Shown: positions 1-7,624, numbered from the stretch's first letter. The stretch: DNA of 14,299 nt from CAZPMC01 sp964587755 (GCA_964587755.1 CAZPMC010000049.1:1-14299); one strand, 5' to 3'. A program made the numbers and translations. The notes: generated by a model not told the origin, from the letters alone.

Positions 1-2
1 GA

Positions 3-1472
3 AGGTCCATGTATTCTAACGACCCTTATCTTGACGGGCAAATTGATGATTTCAGAATTTATGGCAGAGCACTGAGTGTATCTGAAATAAGTGAATTAGC
101 AGGTAGCCCGGGCGGCGGTTCAGACTCATATGAATGGGATTATGGAAGTGTCCCGGGTGCAACATTCCAAACTTGGAACCCGAATCCCAACTTAACACCG
201 ATAAACATTAATCCGTACGGGACACCAGCTTATACTATAGCCAATGGCTATATTCTTCTGAATGAAGGTCCCAACGGCCCGTCCCAGGTACCTCTTGCAA
301 CTCAAACTCAAATACTTCAGCGTATCAATGAAGACTTGAGGTTTGAGGTTGAGAACCTGGGCGTACACATGCCTCCGTGGTGTACGGGACAGACAAACAA
401 CAAATATATTGATTATTTCTTTACGAATACAGGATTCCCGAAGGATCCCGGCCAGACCGGATGGCAGGGCTGGGAAGGCTCTTATCCCATGGTTGCAACA
501 GATGCCAATGGCATGAACGCACAAAACAGATGGAATCTTACCCATGAATTTAACCATGTTCTGTTAAATTCATATGGTACTATCCCCGGAAACTGGGTTT
601 CCTGGATACATGAATCTTTAAACAACTATATGATACTCCGCCTTGTTCAGTGGAGAAGCGGCGGATATCCGGGACAGCCCACCCAGTTCCCATATCCTTC
701 TGGAATAGGCTATTTGAACAGGGAGGTTTACAATCAGCCCTATGTGCCTATTGAAAGCTGCGGAATAAATTCATCCGGAGAGGCTACAGCCCCGAATGAC
801 TATTACAACGACAGCACCGGATACAGATATAATGATCTGTTCCCGTTGTTCGTCTCACAGCGTGTGGGGTATACATTCTTCTTCAAGGTAATTGAGGAAG
901 CACGCACCGACGAGCAGCTTTTGAAGACAATGACGAGGCTGCTTGACAAGCAAAGAGTACAGTCAATGGTGGTAGAATATGCTGCCAGGTTAGCTTTAGG
1001 AGACTTTATGGAGTTCTCCAGCGCTGTTCAGGGAGTTGCTACAACCGGAATGTATGCAGCAACAACCAATCAAGGCGGATGGCTCGTCCCGACTAGCACA
1101 AATAAACTTCCAAGATACACGGGCAGAAACAATATACCTATTAAAGTTGATACAGGGGCAACATCTGTTACTGTGAATTTTGCGCCTGATGCACAAGGAA
1201 GCAATGGCACTACTGCTGATATGAGGTGTCAAATAGCATATCGCGCTACAGATGGGACTACAGTATTCAGCACGCCTGTTTCAAGCGGCCAGACTACGAT
1301 CCAGCTTACAAAGCCTCCTAAAAACGGAATTGTAATTGTGGTTATTACAAACGTTACTATGGATGGATATAAGAGGTCTACATCCTACGGCTGGGATCAG
1401 ACAGAAAGGTTTGGCTACAGGATTCAAGTGACAGGCGGAACTGCAGCTCCAATAAATCAAAAGTATTTCTAA
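3..1472 (+). CDS. Secreted LamG-tail / HExxH metallopeptidase-like protein (5' truncated)
   Basis: The reading frame is open to the left edge, so the true start lies outside the window; the ATG at 9 is internal and residues below count from it. The first ~30 residues (DGQIDDFRIYGRALS) match the last strand of a LamG / concanavalin A-like jelly-roll domain. A Gly/Ser linker follows, then a ~300-residue domain with HEFNH at residues 179-183 (bases 543-557) and a Glu in WIHES at 202, 19 residues after the second His. That is the spacing expected of a gluzincin zinc protease (HExxH plus a distal Glu). From memory the domain resembles the family catalogued as DUF6055; this was not searched. The last ~90 residues look like a beta-sandwich. 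There is no dockerin, SLH or sortase signal at the C-terminus, which ends NQKYF. It is probably exported, as LamG domains usually are, but the signal peptide would lie upstream. Protease activity is inferred. Confidence 0.8.
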   Translation, partial: RSMYSNDPYLDGQIDDFRIYGRALSVSEISELAGSPGGGSDSYEWDYGSVPGATFQTWNPNPNLTPININPYGTPAYTIANGYILLNEGPNGPSQVPLATQTQILQRINEDLRFEVENLGVHMPPWCTGQTNNKYIDYFFTNTGFPKDPGQTGWQGWEGSYPMVATDANGMNAQNRWNLTHEFNHVLLNSYGTIPGNWVSWIHESLNNYMILRLVQWRSGGYPGQPTQFPYPSGIGYLNREVYNQPYVPIESCGINSSGEATAPNDYYNDSTGYRYNDLFPLFVSQRVGYTFFFKVIEEARTDEQLLKTMTRLLDKQRVQSMVVEYAARLALGDFMEFSSAVQGVATTGMYAATTNQGGWLVPTSTNKLPRYTGRNNIPIKVDTGATSVTVNFAPDAQGSNGTTADMRCQIAYRATDGTTVFSTPVSSGQTTIQLTKPPKNGIVIVVITNVTMDGYKRSTSYGWDQTERFGYRIQVTGGTAAPINQKYF

Positions 1473-1502
1473 AAAGCTTTTAGAAAAGCCGAGCTTTAAA
1501 TT

Positions 1503-1545
1503 AGGGGAGGTTACAGGGATATTCATAGTGGCCTCCCCTCTTTTA
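1503..1545 (+). terminator. Intrinsic terminator of the metallopeptidase-like gene
   Basis: A 12-bp stem (1503-1514 with 1528-1539, AGGGGAGGTTAC against GTGGCCTCCCCT) with a 13-nt loop is followed by CTTTTA. Two pairs are G-U, which form only in the plus-strand transcript, so it acts rightward, 31 bases after the stop codon. Confidence 0.85.
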
Positions 1546-1599
1546 CAATGTATTATTGGCAGACAGTGGTGCAAAATAATGGTATGATTAAATAGATAA

Positions 1600-1605
1600 T
1601 ATAAT
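1600..1605 (+). promoter_or_regulatory. Possible -10 box for the NIF3-like gene
   Basis: A perfect TATAAT lies 31 bases before the chosen ATG at 1636. No good -35 is seen at 16-18 bases. If it is real, transcription starts near 1611, which excludes the upstream GTG at 1606 as a start codon. Confidence 0.35.
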
Positions 1606-1635
1606 GTGAGAGTAAAGATGTTAGGAGATGAAGTA

Positions 1636-2454
1636 ATGAGTATGAATACCACTGAGATAATGCAATTGGCTCTTGACTTGGCAGGGTTTGATTACATTCC
1701 CGCAGACTCTGAGATATATGTGGAAGGGGATAAAATTAAAAAGGTTCTTTTCGGTATAGATATTGACAGTTCGGATTTGTATTATGCCAAATCAAACGGC
1801 TACGATGCGGTGATTGCACATCATCCCCAGGCAAGTGTAATCGAGGCTTATGAGGTTTATAAAGACCACATTAAGATAATGAAAAGCTACGGTGTGCCTG
1901 AAGAAATAGCAAAAAAGGCAGTAGAAGATAAATGTGAAGGATTAAGAATATCATCCCATATGAAAAATTACGACGATACAATTTCAGTAGCCCGTATGCT
2001 GAAAATTCCTTTTTTAAATATTCATCAGCCATTAGATGAAATAGGAAGAAGACTGATGCAGGAAAAAGTTGATGAAATATGTAAAGACGAAAATACCACA
2101 CTTAAGGATATCGTAACGGCATTAAGCAGCTTTAAGGAGATGAAGGCTGCAAGGACCAAGGTTGAACTGCTAATAGGGGATGAAAATCTAAAGCCAGGGA
2201 GAACGGTGGTTGCTCACGGGACTTATACTAACGGTGGCTACGACGTTGCAAATGCGTATTTTGAAAACGGAGTAAATACGGTTATTTACATCCACATAAC
2301 TTATCCTGACTATGTAAGATTGAAGAAAGAAGCAAAAGGAAACCTTATAGTTTCAGGTCATATAGCAAGTGATTCAGTGGGCATTAATCCATTTGTGGAA
2401 GCGATGAGGGGTAAAGGATTGGAGGTTACGACCGTAAAGGGAATCATAGGTTAG
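1636..2454 (+). CDS. NIF3-family dinuclear metal-centre protein
   Basis: A 272-residue protein of the NIF3 / YbgI fold, whose members form hexameric rings with two metal ions per subunit; biochemical roles remain poorly defined (some are annotated GTP cyclohydrolase I type 2). Seen here: the core strand GIDIDSS, the metal-binding AHHP at residues 61-64, HQPLD at 130-134 supplying the family Asp ligand, and SGHIASD near 241-246, which corresponds to the usual C-terminal GHxxSE with Asp in place of Glu. The start at 1636 is preferred over GTG 1606 or ATG 1618 because AGGAGA at 1623-1628 lies 7 bases upstream, and a -10-like box overlaps the longer version. The gene is monocistronic and convergent with the MoaD-like gene; the stop codons overlap by four bases. 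Cellular role unknown; family assignment is fairly secure. Confidence 0.82.
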   Translation: MSMNTTEIMQLALDLAGFDYIPADSEIYVEGDKIKKVLFGIDIDSSDLYYAKSNGYDAVIAHHPQASVIEAYEVYKDHIKIMKSYGVPEEIAKKAVEDKCEGLRISSHMKNYDDTISVARMLKIPFLNIHQPLDEIGRRLMQEKVDEICKDENTTLKDIVTALSSFKEMKAARTKVELLIGDENLKPGRTVVAHGTYTNGGYDVANAYFENGVNTVIYIHITYPDYVRLKKEAKGNLIVSGHIASDSVGINPFVEAMRGKGLEVTTVKGIIG

Positions 2455-2473
2455 CCCCCGCTCATGGGGCTAA
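2451..2473. other. Perfect hairpin covering two convergent stop codons
   Basis: An 8-bp perfect inverted repeat (TTAGCCCC at 2451-2458, GGGGCTAA at 2466-2473) with a 7-base loop. It contains the TAG of the NIF3-like gene and the TAA plus the Gly-Gly codons of the MoaD-like gene. No U-run follows on either strand, so it is not a standard intrinsic terminator, but it can fold in either transcript. Confidence 0.6.
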
Positions 2474-2699
2474 GCAGTACCAGCTCGTCTCCGTCCTTAA
2501 GTTTTTTCGAAAAACGTCTGCTGCCGCTTATTTGCTCCTTGTTGACGAATATTATGGCTTGCTTTAGCTGGCGACGGGAAAGTCCAGGACAGTAACGGCT
2601 GACCTGGTTTAAAACCTGTCTTACAGTACCTGCCTCAACAAGCAGTTGACTTTTATCAGCTAATAGACGGAACATTCCAAAAAGCTTTACAGTAATCAT
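2451..2699 (-). CDS. MoaD/ThiS-like sulfur carrier protein
   Basis: An 82-residue ubiquitin-fold sulfur carrier. It starts MITVKLFGMFR, typical of strand 1 of MoaD, has the late KDGDELVLLSP block, and ends in the di-glycine Gly81-Gly82 that is adenylated and thiocarboxylated in this family. It is the last gene of the operon: its ATG overlaps the TGA of the AOR gene (ATGA), which implies translational coupling, and a GAGGG sequence about 9 bases upstream could serve as an SD. Location next to an AOR suggests it donates dithiolene sulfur to the tungsten/molybdenum pterin cofactor. No MoaE, MoeB or ThiF partner is in the window, so the activating enzyme must be encoded elsewhere. A ThiS-like role in thiazole synthesis is less likely because no thi genes are adjacent. 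Confidence 0.85.
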   Translation of the reverse strand: MITVKLFGMFRLLADKSQLLVEAGTVRQVLNQVSRYCPGLSRRQLKQAIIFVNKEQISGSRRFSKKLKDGDELVLLSPMSGG

Positions 2700-4594
2700 G
2701 ACAGATATCCCTCAAGCCCTAATTTTTTCAATCTTTGTGCTGTCGGCACTCCATTTTGATCCCAGCCTCTTATTTTGTAATAGTCTTTGAGCATCTTTTT
2801 TAGCTCAACCCTGCTGTGAGGGTCATCAGGTCTTTGAAGCTCATCAGTCAGCCTTTTTGGCAACGTATCATCGCCGGGTAAAAGCCCCTGCCGTATGTTG
2901 ATTAACCTCTCAAGATTATAACCTCTTTCCCCTGTCCTGACAAAGCGGCCGATGTTCATTTTAAAGCCTGTTACCAGCTTGATTGAATAGGGATGGGGCA
3001 ATATGGATTTTAGATTAAAGGATAAAAGGCCGGGGTGGTTATGAACAAAGCCTACAATGCCGCTAAAAGCAAGAAGTGCTTTGTTTATAAGTCTTACAAT
3101 GACGTTGTTTGGGTTTTTCATCATTATCTCAGGCAATAGGGCGTAGGTGGTAAACAGACAGGTCCCGCCGGCAGAGACAGTCTCCATAATATCCTGGAAA
3201 AAGATTGTGAAGGCGGCTTTACCCCGTGAAGTCTTTCCGCTGATATTAAGCCCCAGGCCTTCCAACACGACCATGTAGCCTCCATTCAAGTGACAGCCGC
3301 CTCTGTTTGCTGTAGCATAGCCTAAACCCATGCCCTGTGCTGCACGCGGTTCATATGCAGCCAGCTCCAAGCCTTTTACGTTGATTGCGTATTCTTTTCC
3401 TCCATATTTTTCGGAAATACGCATTGTACCCTCTGCTAAATCGTTGCCTATCCCCTGGCGGGTGGCTACCAACTCTACCAATTCCTCAAGTTTGGAGCTG
3501 TCACCAAAGGATAGCCCGTTATTCCACAAGCCCTTTTCATTGAGCTCCATTGCTAAGCCAATGGTGCTGCCAAAGCTGATTGTATCGATTCCGTACTCAT
3601 CACACAGATGATTGACATTTAAGATGGTTTGCATATCACTGTTGAGAAGGTTGCTCCCAAGCAATGTCAAGGTCTCAACCTCGGGACCCTTTACCTCTTT
3701 CCCGTAAGCACTGACGACTCTTCCGCACTGGATGGGGCAGGTGATGCAGCCTTTGTTCTTTATTAGATAGCTCTGCTTTAAGGTTTCACCGTTAATTTTT
3801 TCAAAATCTTCAAAGCTGCCGCTTGAAAAGTTTTTGGTAGCAAGCAGGTTACGATAATTCATCATACTCACAAGAGCTGCTGTGCCAAGCTTCGGAAGCT
3901 GCTCACCAGTCAGCATATGTGTTTTAAGTATCTTAATCCATTTCAAATTGTGCTTTTTAAAATTTTCCTTATCAAAAAATTCAATGTTATTATTACCACT
4001 GGCAACAAGCCCCTTCAGGTGTTTTGAGCCGAACACAGCACCGATACCTGCGCGTCCTGCCACACGCTCTTCGCTGACAACAGATGCATATCTTACCAGA
4101 TTTTCGCCTGCGGGACCTATTACGAACTTACCTCTATTTTTTGCTCCGAGAAGCTCTTGTGCCTCACTGGTATTCTTGCCCCATAAATGTTCTGCGTTAT
4201 TAATTGAAATCACACCATTTGTTATATCAATATAGACCTTTTCTTTACTCTTGCCGCTTATGACCAACCCGTCATATCCTGCTTTCTTAAGGTGCAGGCC
4301 AAAGCTTCCACCGCAATTGGACGAGGCTAAAAGATTTGTAAGGGGGGAAATAGTCGAAACATTGAATCTTGAGGAGCATGGTGAGGTTGAGCCTGTAAGA
4401 GGGGAGGTGGTGATTACAATTAAATTCTCCTCAGAAAATGGGTCAATCCCGCTCTTAATAGAGTCAAAGATGATTTTTGCAGCAAGTGTTTTCCCACCCA
4501 AAAACATCTCTCTGTCTCTTTCAGTTATTGGGTATTCATTAATGGTACCATTACTTAAATTTATTCGGGCAATTTTCCCCGTGTAACCAAGCAT
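2696..4594 (-). CDS. aor: Aldehyde:ferredoxin oxidoreductase (tungsten-type)
   Basis: A 632-residue, full-length cytoplasmic AOR. The family oxidises aldehydes to carboxylates with ferredoxin, or runs in reverse with strongly reduced ferredoxin, using a tungsto-bispterin and a [4Fe-4S] cluster. Seen: the usual N-terminus MLGYTGKIARINLS; AGRAGIGAVFGSKHLKG (179-195) of the pterin-binding domain; cluster ligands Cys283, Cys286 and Cys290 (CITCPIQC) plus Cys479; Glu305 in GPEVE and His435 in GGCHLNGG, matching residues near the metal in the Pyrococcus enzyme; the second pterin loop near GLELAAYEPR (408-417); and the C-terminal IRGWDQNGVPT block. All expected cofactor residues are present. It is the middle gene of the operon: AAGGAG overlaps the end of the ADH gene 9 bases before this ATG, and its stop overlaps the MoaD start. 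Substrate range is not readable; related enzymes of other specificity (such as GOR or FOR types) cannot be fully excluded. Confidence 0.93.
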   Translation of the reverse strand: MLGYTGKIARINLSNGTINEYPITERDREMFLGGKTLAAKIIFDSIKSGIDPFSEENLIVITTSPLTGSTSPCSSRFNVSTISPLTNLLASSNCGGSFGLHLKKAGYDGLVISGKSKEKVYIDITNGVISINNAEHLWGKNTSEAQELLGAKNRGKFVIGPAGENLVRYASVVSEERVAGRAGIGAVFGSKHLKGLVASGNNNIEFFDKENFKKHNLKWIKILKTHMLTGEQLPKLGTAALVSMMNYRNLLATKNFSSGSFEDFEKINGETLKQSYLIKNKGCITCPIQCGRVVSAYGKEVKGPEVETLTLLGSNLLNSDMQTILNVNHLCDEYGIDTISFGSTIGLAMELNEKGLWNNGLSFGDSSKLEELVELVATRQGIGNDLAEGTMRISEKYGGKEYAINVKGLELAAYEPRAAQGMGLGYATANRGGCHLNGGYMVVLEGLGLNISGKTSRGKAAFTIFFQDIMETVSAGGTCLFTTYALLPEIMMKNPNNVIVRLINKALLAFSGIVGFVHNHPGLLSFNLKSILPHPYSIKLVTGFKMNIGRFVRTGERGYNLERLINIRQGLLPGDDTLPKRLTDELQRPDDPHSRVELKKMLKDYYKIRGWDQNGVPTAQRLKKLGLEGYLS

Positions 4595-4600
4595 GAGTAT

Positions 4601-5800
4601 CTACTCCTTTATTAACTGATAAATATTAAGCATTTCCTCCATCGACATAATCTGTGGTACGGGATAAAGCGGGTTGCCTTCAGATAGTGCGCGTTTTGCC
4701 ATTATTGGGATATCACTTTCAACAATACCGCTGATTTTTTCGGGAATGTTCATGCTTTTATTTAGATTTTTAATAGCTTTAATAAACTTAGCCGCTTTTT
4801 GTGAGTCTGTATCTTTTGACGAAGTGATGAGCGCAATATCTGCCAGCTCAGCCAATGGCTTGTGTGCCGAGCTGCCGAAATACTCCAGGATATAGGGGAG
4901 GATGACTGCATTAGCTAATCCGTGGGGCAGCGAATAAAAGCCACCTAAAGTATGTGCAACAGCATGTACGTATCCTACATAAGCTCTTGTAAATGCAAGC
5001 CCTGCCAAGAATGATGCCTTTTGCATGTTTTTACGGGCAGTTATATTTGTTCCGTTGGAATAAGCCTCATAGATATTATCAAAAATAAGCTTTACGGCTT
5101 CCCGGCTATACTGCCTGGTATTGTTTGTATTGCTTTTACCGATATAGGCTTCGACGGCATGAGTCAATGCGTCCATTCCGGTGGTAGCTGTAATATGGGG
5201 TGGTAAATTGACAGTGAGAAGCGGGTCAAGAACAGCATAATGAGGAATCAGTGAGGTGTCATTAATAGCATATTTTTCATGGGTTCTGCTGTCGGTGATA
5301 ACTGCAGCAAGGGTGGTCTCACTGCCTGTTCCAGCTGTTGTGGGAACAGCAAACAAAGGCGGTAGCCGCTTCATCACCTTAAGCACCCCTTTCATTTGGG
5401 AAATACTTTTGTTGGGACGTACCACCCGTGCGCCTACACCCTTGGCACAATCCATAGGTGAGCCTCCGCCGAAGGCAATAATACCGCTGCAATTATTTTC
5501 AATATACATAACCAGCGCTTCTTCGATATTATCAATCGTTGGGTTTGGGACTGTTTTATCATAAACAACAAATGAAATGCCTTCATCATTAAGACCATTC
5601 AGAAGCCCGTCCATCAGACCTAGTGACGAAATTACTTTATCGGTGACCACCAAAACGCTTTTTATGTTTTTGCTTTTTATGAGCTTCGGTAGTTCCTTTA
5701 AACTTCCTTCTCCTTCCAAAAGCTCCGGCTGGCGCCATGGAAGCAAATAAGCTACCAGCTTAAAAATTCTTTGATAAACTCTGCAATATAGCTTATACAT
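4601..5800 (-). CDS. Iron-containing (group III) alcohol dehydrogenase
   Basis: A 399-residue NAD(P)-dependent Fe-ADH that interconverts aldehydes and alcohols. Seen: GGGSPMDCAKG (111-121), the nucleotide-phosphate loop; AVPTTAGTGSE (151-161); and metal ligands Asp210 and His214 in GMDALTHAVEAY, His279, and His293 in SLPHGLANA. The 14-residue gap between the two last His ligands, with His283 between them, is the same as in FucO. The N-terminus is longer than in FucO and begins with a hydrophobic/aromatic stretch (MYKLYCRVYQRIFKLVAYLL), a trait of one clostridial subgroup. It could be an amphipathic helix; a cleavable signal is unlikely. It is the first gene of the operon, seven bases from aor. 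SD GAGGGGG lies upstream of the ATG at 5800. Function inferred: reducing aldehydes made by AOR to alcohols, or the reverse. Cofactor preference and exact substrate (butanol, propanediol, other) are unknown. Confidence 0.92.
   Translation of the reverse strand: MYKLYCRVYQRIFKLVAYLLPWRQPELLEGEGSLKELPKLIKSKNIKSVLVVTDKVISSLGLMDGLLNGLNDEGISFVVYDKTVPNPTIDNIEEALVMYIENNCSGIIAFGGGSPMDCAKGVGARVVRPNKSISQMKGVLKVMKRLPPLFAVPTTAGTGSETTLAAVITDSRTHEKYAINDTSLIPHYAVLDPLLTVNLPPHITATTGMDALTHAVEAYIGKSNTNNTRQYSREAVKLIFDNIYEAYSNGTNITARKNMQKASFLAGLAFTRAYVGYVHAVAHTLGGFYSLPHGLANAVILPYILEYFGSSAHKPLAELADIALITSSKDTDSQKAAKFIKAIKNLNKSMNIPEKISGIVESDIPIMAKRALSEGNPLYPVPQIMSMEEMLNIYQLIKE
4604..4609 (-). promoter_or_regulatory. 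Ribosome binding site of aor, abutting the adh stop codon
   Basis: Read on the minus strand, AAGGAG encodes the last residues (Lys-Glu) of the alcohol dehydrogenase and is immediately followed by its TAG stop; the aor ATG comes 9 bases later. Ribosomes finishing adh therefore uncover the aor initiation site. Confidence 0.75.
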
Positions 5801-5894
5801 TGAATAGCCCCCTCAAGCAATATTTGGCACGTGATGCTTTGTGAAAGCTAAAAGGTATCATGAACGGATATTTATGGTATGCCCTTCAGTTTAA

Positions 5895-5923
5895 ATTATA
5901 ACATATCAAAGTGAAGCTTTGTA
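5895..5923 (-). promoter_or_regulatory. Likely promoter of the adh-aor-moaD operon
   Basis: On the minus strand a perfect TATAAT (5900 to 5895) has only a weak -35 (TACAAA, 5923 to 5918) 17 bases upstream. Transcription would start near 5888, giving an ~88-base leader. The weak -35 would fit an activated promoter, but no operator could be identified with confidence. Confidence 0.45.
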
Positions 5924-5946
5924 AGTTTATTCATAAAAAGGATGAC

Positions 5947-5975
5947 TTGAAAAGTGGTGGAATTTACTATATAGT
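5947..5975 (+). promoter_or_regulatory. Promoter of the FGGY kinase gene
   Basis: TTGAAA (5947-5952), a 17-base spacer and TATAGT (5970-5975) give a near-consensus sigma-A promoter. Transcription would start near 5982, 34 bases before the ATG at 6016. Its position inside the upstream open extension argues that translation starts at 6016. Confidence 0.75.
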
Positions 5976-6015
5976 TAAAAATGAAAACTTGGTTAAGTCT
6001 GGGAGGAGAATAATT

Positions 6016-7623
6016 ATGAGTCTTGATTTAAGCGCTGTTAAAAATTCGATTATCGCTGGGAAAACGGTATTAGGGATTGAACTTGGCTCAACTAGAATAA
6101 AGGCAGTCCTTATTGGGGAAGACAACAAACCGATTGCTTCGGGGAATTATGACTGGGAGAACAGTTATATAAACAATATTTGGACCTACAGCATAGAGGA
6201 AATATGGAAGGGCGTCCAGGGCAGCTATAAGAAGATGACTGAAAATGTTAAAGAGCTGTATGGGGTGGATGTTGAGACAATAGGTGCAATTGGATTTAGT
6301 GCCATGATGCATGGCTATATGGTATTTGACAAGGAAGATAATCTTTTAACCCCCTTCCGCACATGGCGTAATAATATTACAGGACAGGCGTCTGCTGCCT
6401 TGACTGAGCTTTTTAACTATCCCATTCCTCAAAGATGGAGTATTGCCCATCTTTACCAAGCAATCTTAAACAAAGAGGAGCATATATCAAAGATTAACTA
6501 TATAACGACATTGGCAGGATATGTTCATTGGAAGCTGACAGGGCAGAAGGTATTGGGAGTCGGTGAGGCATCAGGTGTTTTCCCAATTGACTCTGATACT
6601 ATCAATTACAATTCCGGTATGATTGAAAAATTCAATAAATTAGTCGCTCCCGAGAAATTACCCTGGAAGCTTGAGGACATATTGCCAAATGTTCTTAATG
6701 CAGGTGAAAGCGCAGGGACGCTGACACAAGAGGGTGCAAAGCTTCTTGACGTCACTGGCAAATTAAAGCCGGGTATTCCGTTCTGCCCTCCTGAAGGTGA
6801 TGCAGGAACAGGGATGGTAGCTACAAACAGTGTGACAGTCCGCACAGGGAATGTATCAGCAGGCACATCGGTTTTTGCAATGATAGTTCTTGAAAAACCG
6901 CTGTCAAAGGCATATCCGGAGATTGACCTGGTTACGACACCTGCCGGCAAGCAGGTCGCCATGGTACATTCAAATAACTGCACATCGGATTATGATGCGT
7001 GGATCCGTTTGTTTGCAGAGGCAGTTAAAGAGCTGGGATTTGAAGTAAGCAAGCCTAAGCTTTATGATACATTGCTTGGCATGGCGCTAAAAGGCGATCC
7101 TGAGTGTGGCGGATTGTTATCTTATGGATATATTTCAGGAGAACACATAACCCACTTTGAAGAGGGACGTCCGCTGTTTGTGCGTTCATCCAACAGCAAC
7201 TTTAATTTGGCTAATTTTATGAGAGTTAATTTGTTTACTGCCCTTGGTGCTCTTAAAACAGGTATGAATATTCTTCTGGAAAAAGAGTCGGTCGAAGTTG
7301 ATGAAATCCTCGGACATGGCGGCTTCTTCAAGACCAGGGAGGTAGGACAGAAGATTATGGCTGCAGCAATCAATGTTCCCGTGTCTGTTATGGAAACAGC
7401 AGGTGAAGGCGGGGCATGGGGAATGGCTTTGCTGGGCTCGTATATGATTAACAAGGCTGAAAATGAAGCATTGGAAGAATTCCTGAAAAACAGAGTATTC
7501 GTAGGACAAAAGGTGACCTCTGTTGCACCAGATCCAAAGGATGTGGAAGGCTTCAATGAATTCCTGAAGCGCTACACAAAGGGATTGGCTATTGAAAGGG
7601 CAGCGGTTGAAAATCTGAAATAA
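6016..7623 (+). CDS. FGGY-family carbohydrate kinase (probable pentulose kinase)
   Basis: A 535-residue ATP-dependent sugar kinase of the FGGY family. The ATG at 6016 is chosen because GGGAGGAGA at 6001-6009 sits at good spacing; the upstream open extension to 5911 overlaps the promoter. Seen: phosphate-binding GIELGSTRIKAVLIG (20-34); the substrate loop AMMHGYM (96-102), like MHG in xylulokinase; the probable catalytic Asp262 in EGDAGTG; a second phosphate loop around 278-284; and the adenosine-binding blocks GHGGFFKT (433-440) and GEGGAWGMALLG (463-474). Length and motifs fit the clostridial branch annotated as xylulokinase-like, which includes a ribulokinase described from Clostridium acetobutylicum as AraK; this kinship is from memory and not verified. 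No isomerase, epimerase, aldolase or transporter adjoins it, so the sugar is uncertain. The gene is monocistronic and divergent from the adh operon. Confidence 0.88.
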   Translation: MSLDLSAVKNSIIAGKTVLGIELGSTRIKAVLIGEDNKPIASGNYDWENSYINNIWTYSIEEIWKGVQGSYKKMTENVKELYGVDVETIGAIGFSAMMHGYMVFDKEDNLLTPFRTWRNNITGQASAALTELFNYPIPQRWSIAHLYQAILNKEEHISKINYITTLAGYVHWKLTGQKVLGVGEASGVFPIDSDTINYNSGMIEKFNKLVAPEKLPWKLEDILPNVLNAGESAGTLTQEGAKLLDVTGKLKPGIPFCPPEGDAGTGMVATNSVTVRTGNVSAGTSVFAMIVLEKPLSKAYPEIDLVTTPAGKQVAMVHSNNCTSDYDAWIRLFAEAVKELGFEVSKPKLYDTLLGMALKGDPECGGLLSYGYISGEHITHFEEGRPLFVRSSNSNFNLANFMRVNLFTALGALKTGMNILLEKESVEVDEILGHGGFFKTREVGQKIMAAAINVPVSVMETAGEGGAWGMALLGSYMINKAENEALEEFLKNRVFVGQKVTSVAPDPKDVEGFNEFLKRYTKGLAIERAAVENLK

Positions 7624-7624
7624 G

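Noticed and set aside
3330..4586. Three plus-strand open frames (3330-3611, 3882-4235, 4251-4586) opposite the AOR gene
   Set aside because: They lie fully antisense to an intact, motif-complete AOR, lack SD sequences, and show no recognisable protein features.
5801..5946. Redox-sensor (Rex-like) or catabolite (cre-like) operator in the adh/kinase intergenic region
   Set aside because: Searched by eye for TTGTGAAN-type palindromes and cre-like sequences; only short imperfect palindromes such as GCTTTGTGAAAGC (5836 region) were seen, not enough to name a regulator.
5911..6015. N-terminal extension of the kinase upstream of 6016
   Set aside because: It contains the TTGAAA-17-TATAGT promoter and lacks an SD; homologous kinases begin close to the ATG at 6016.
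7122..7556. Two overlapping minus-strand open frames within the kinase gene
   Set aside because: They are antisense to conserved kinase motifs; the composition reflects codon bias on the other strand, and no ribosome binding site is present.
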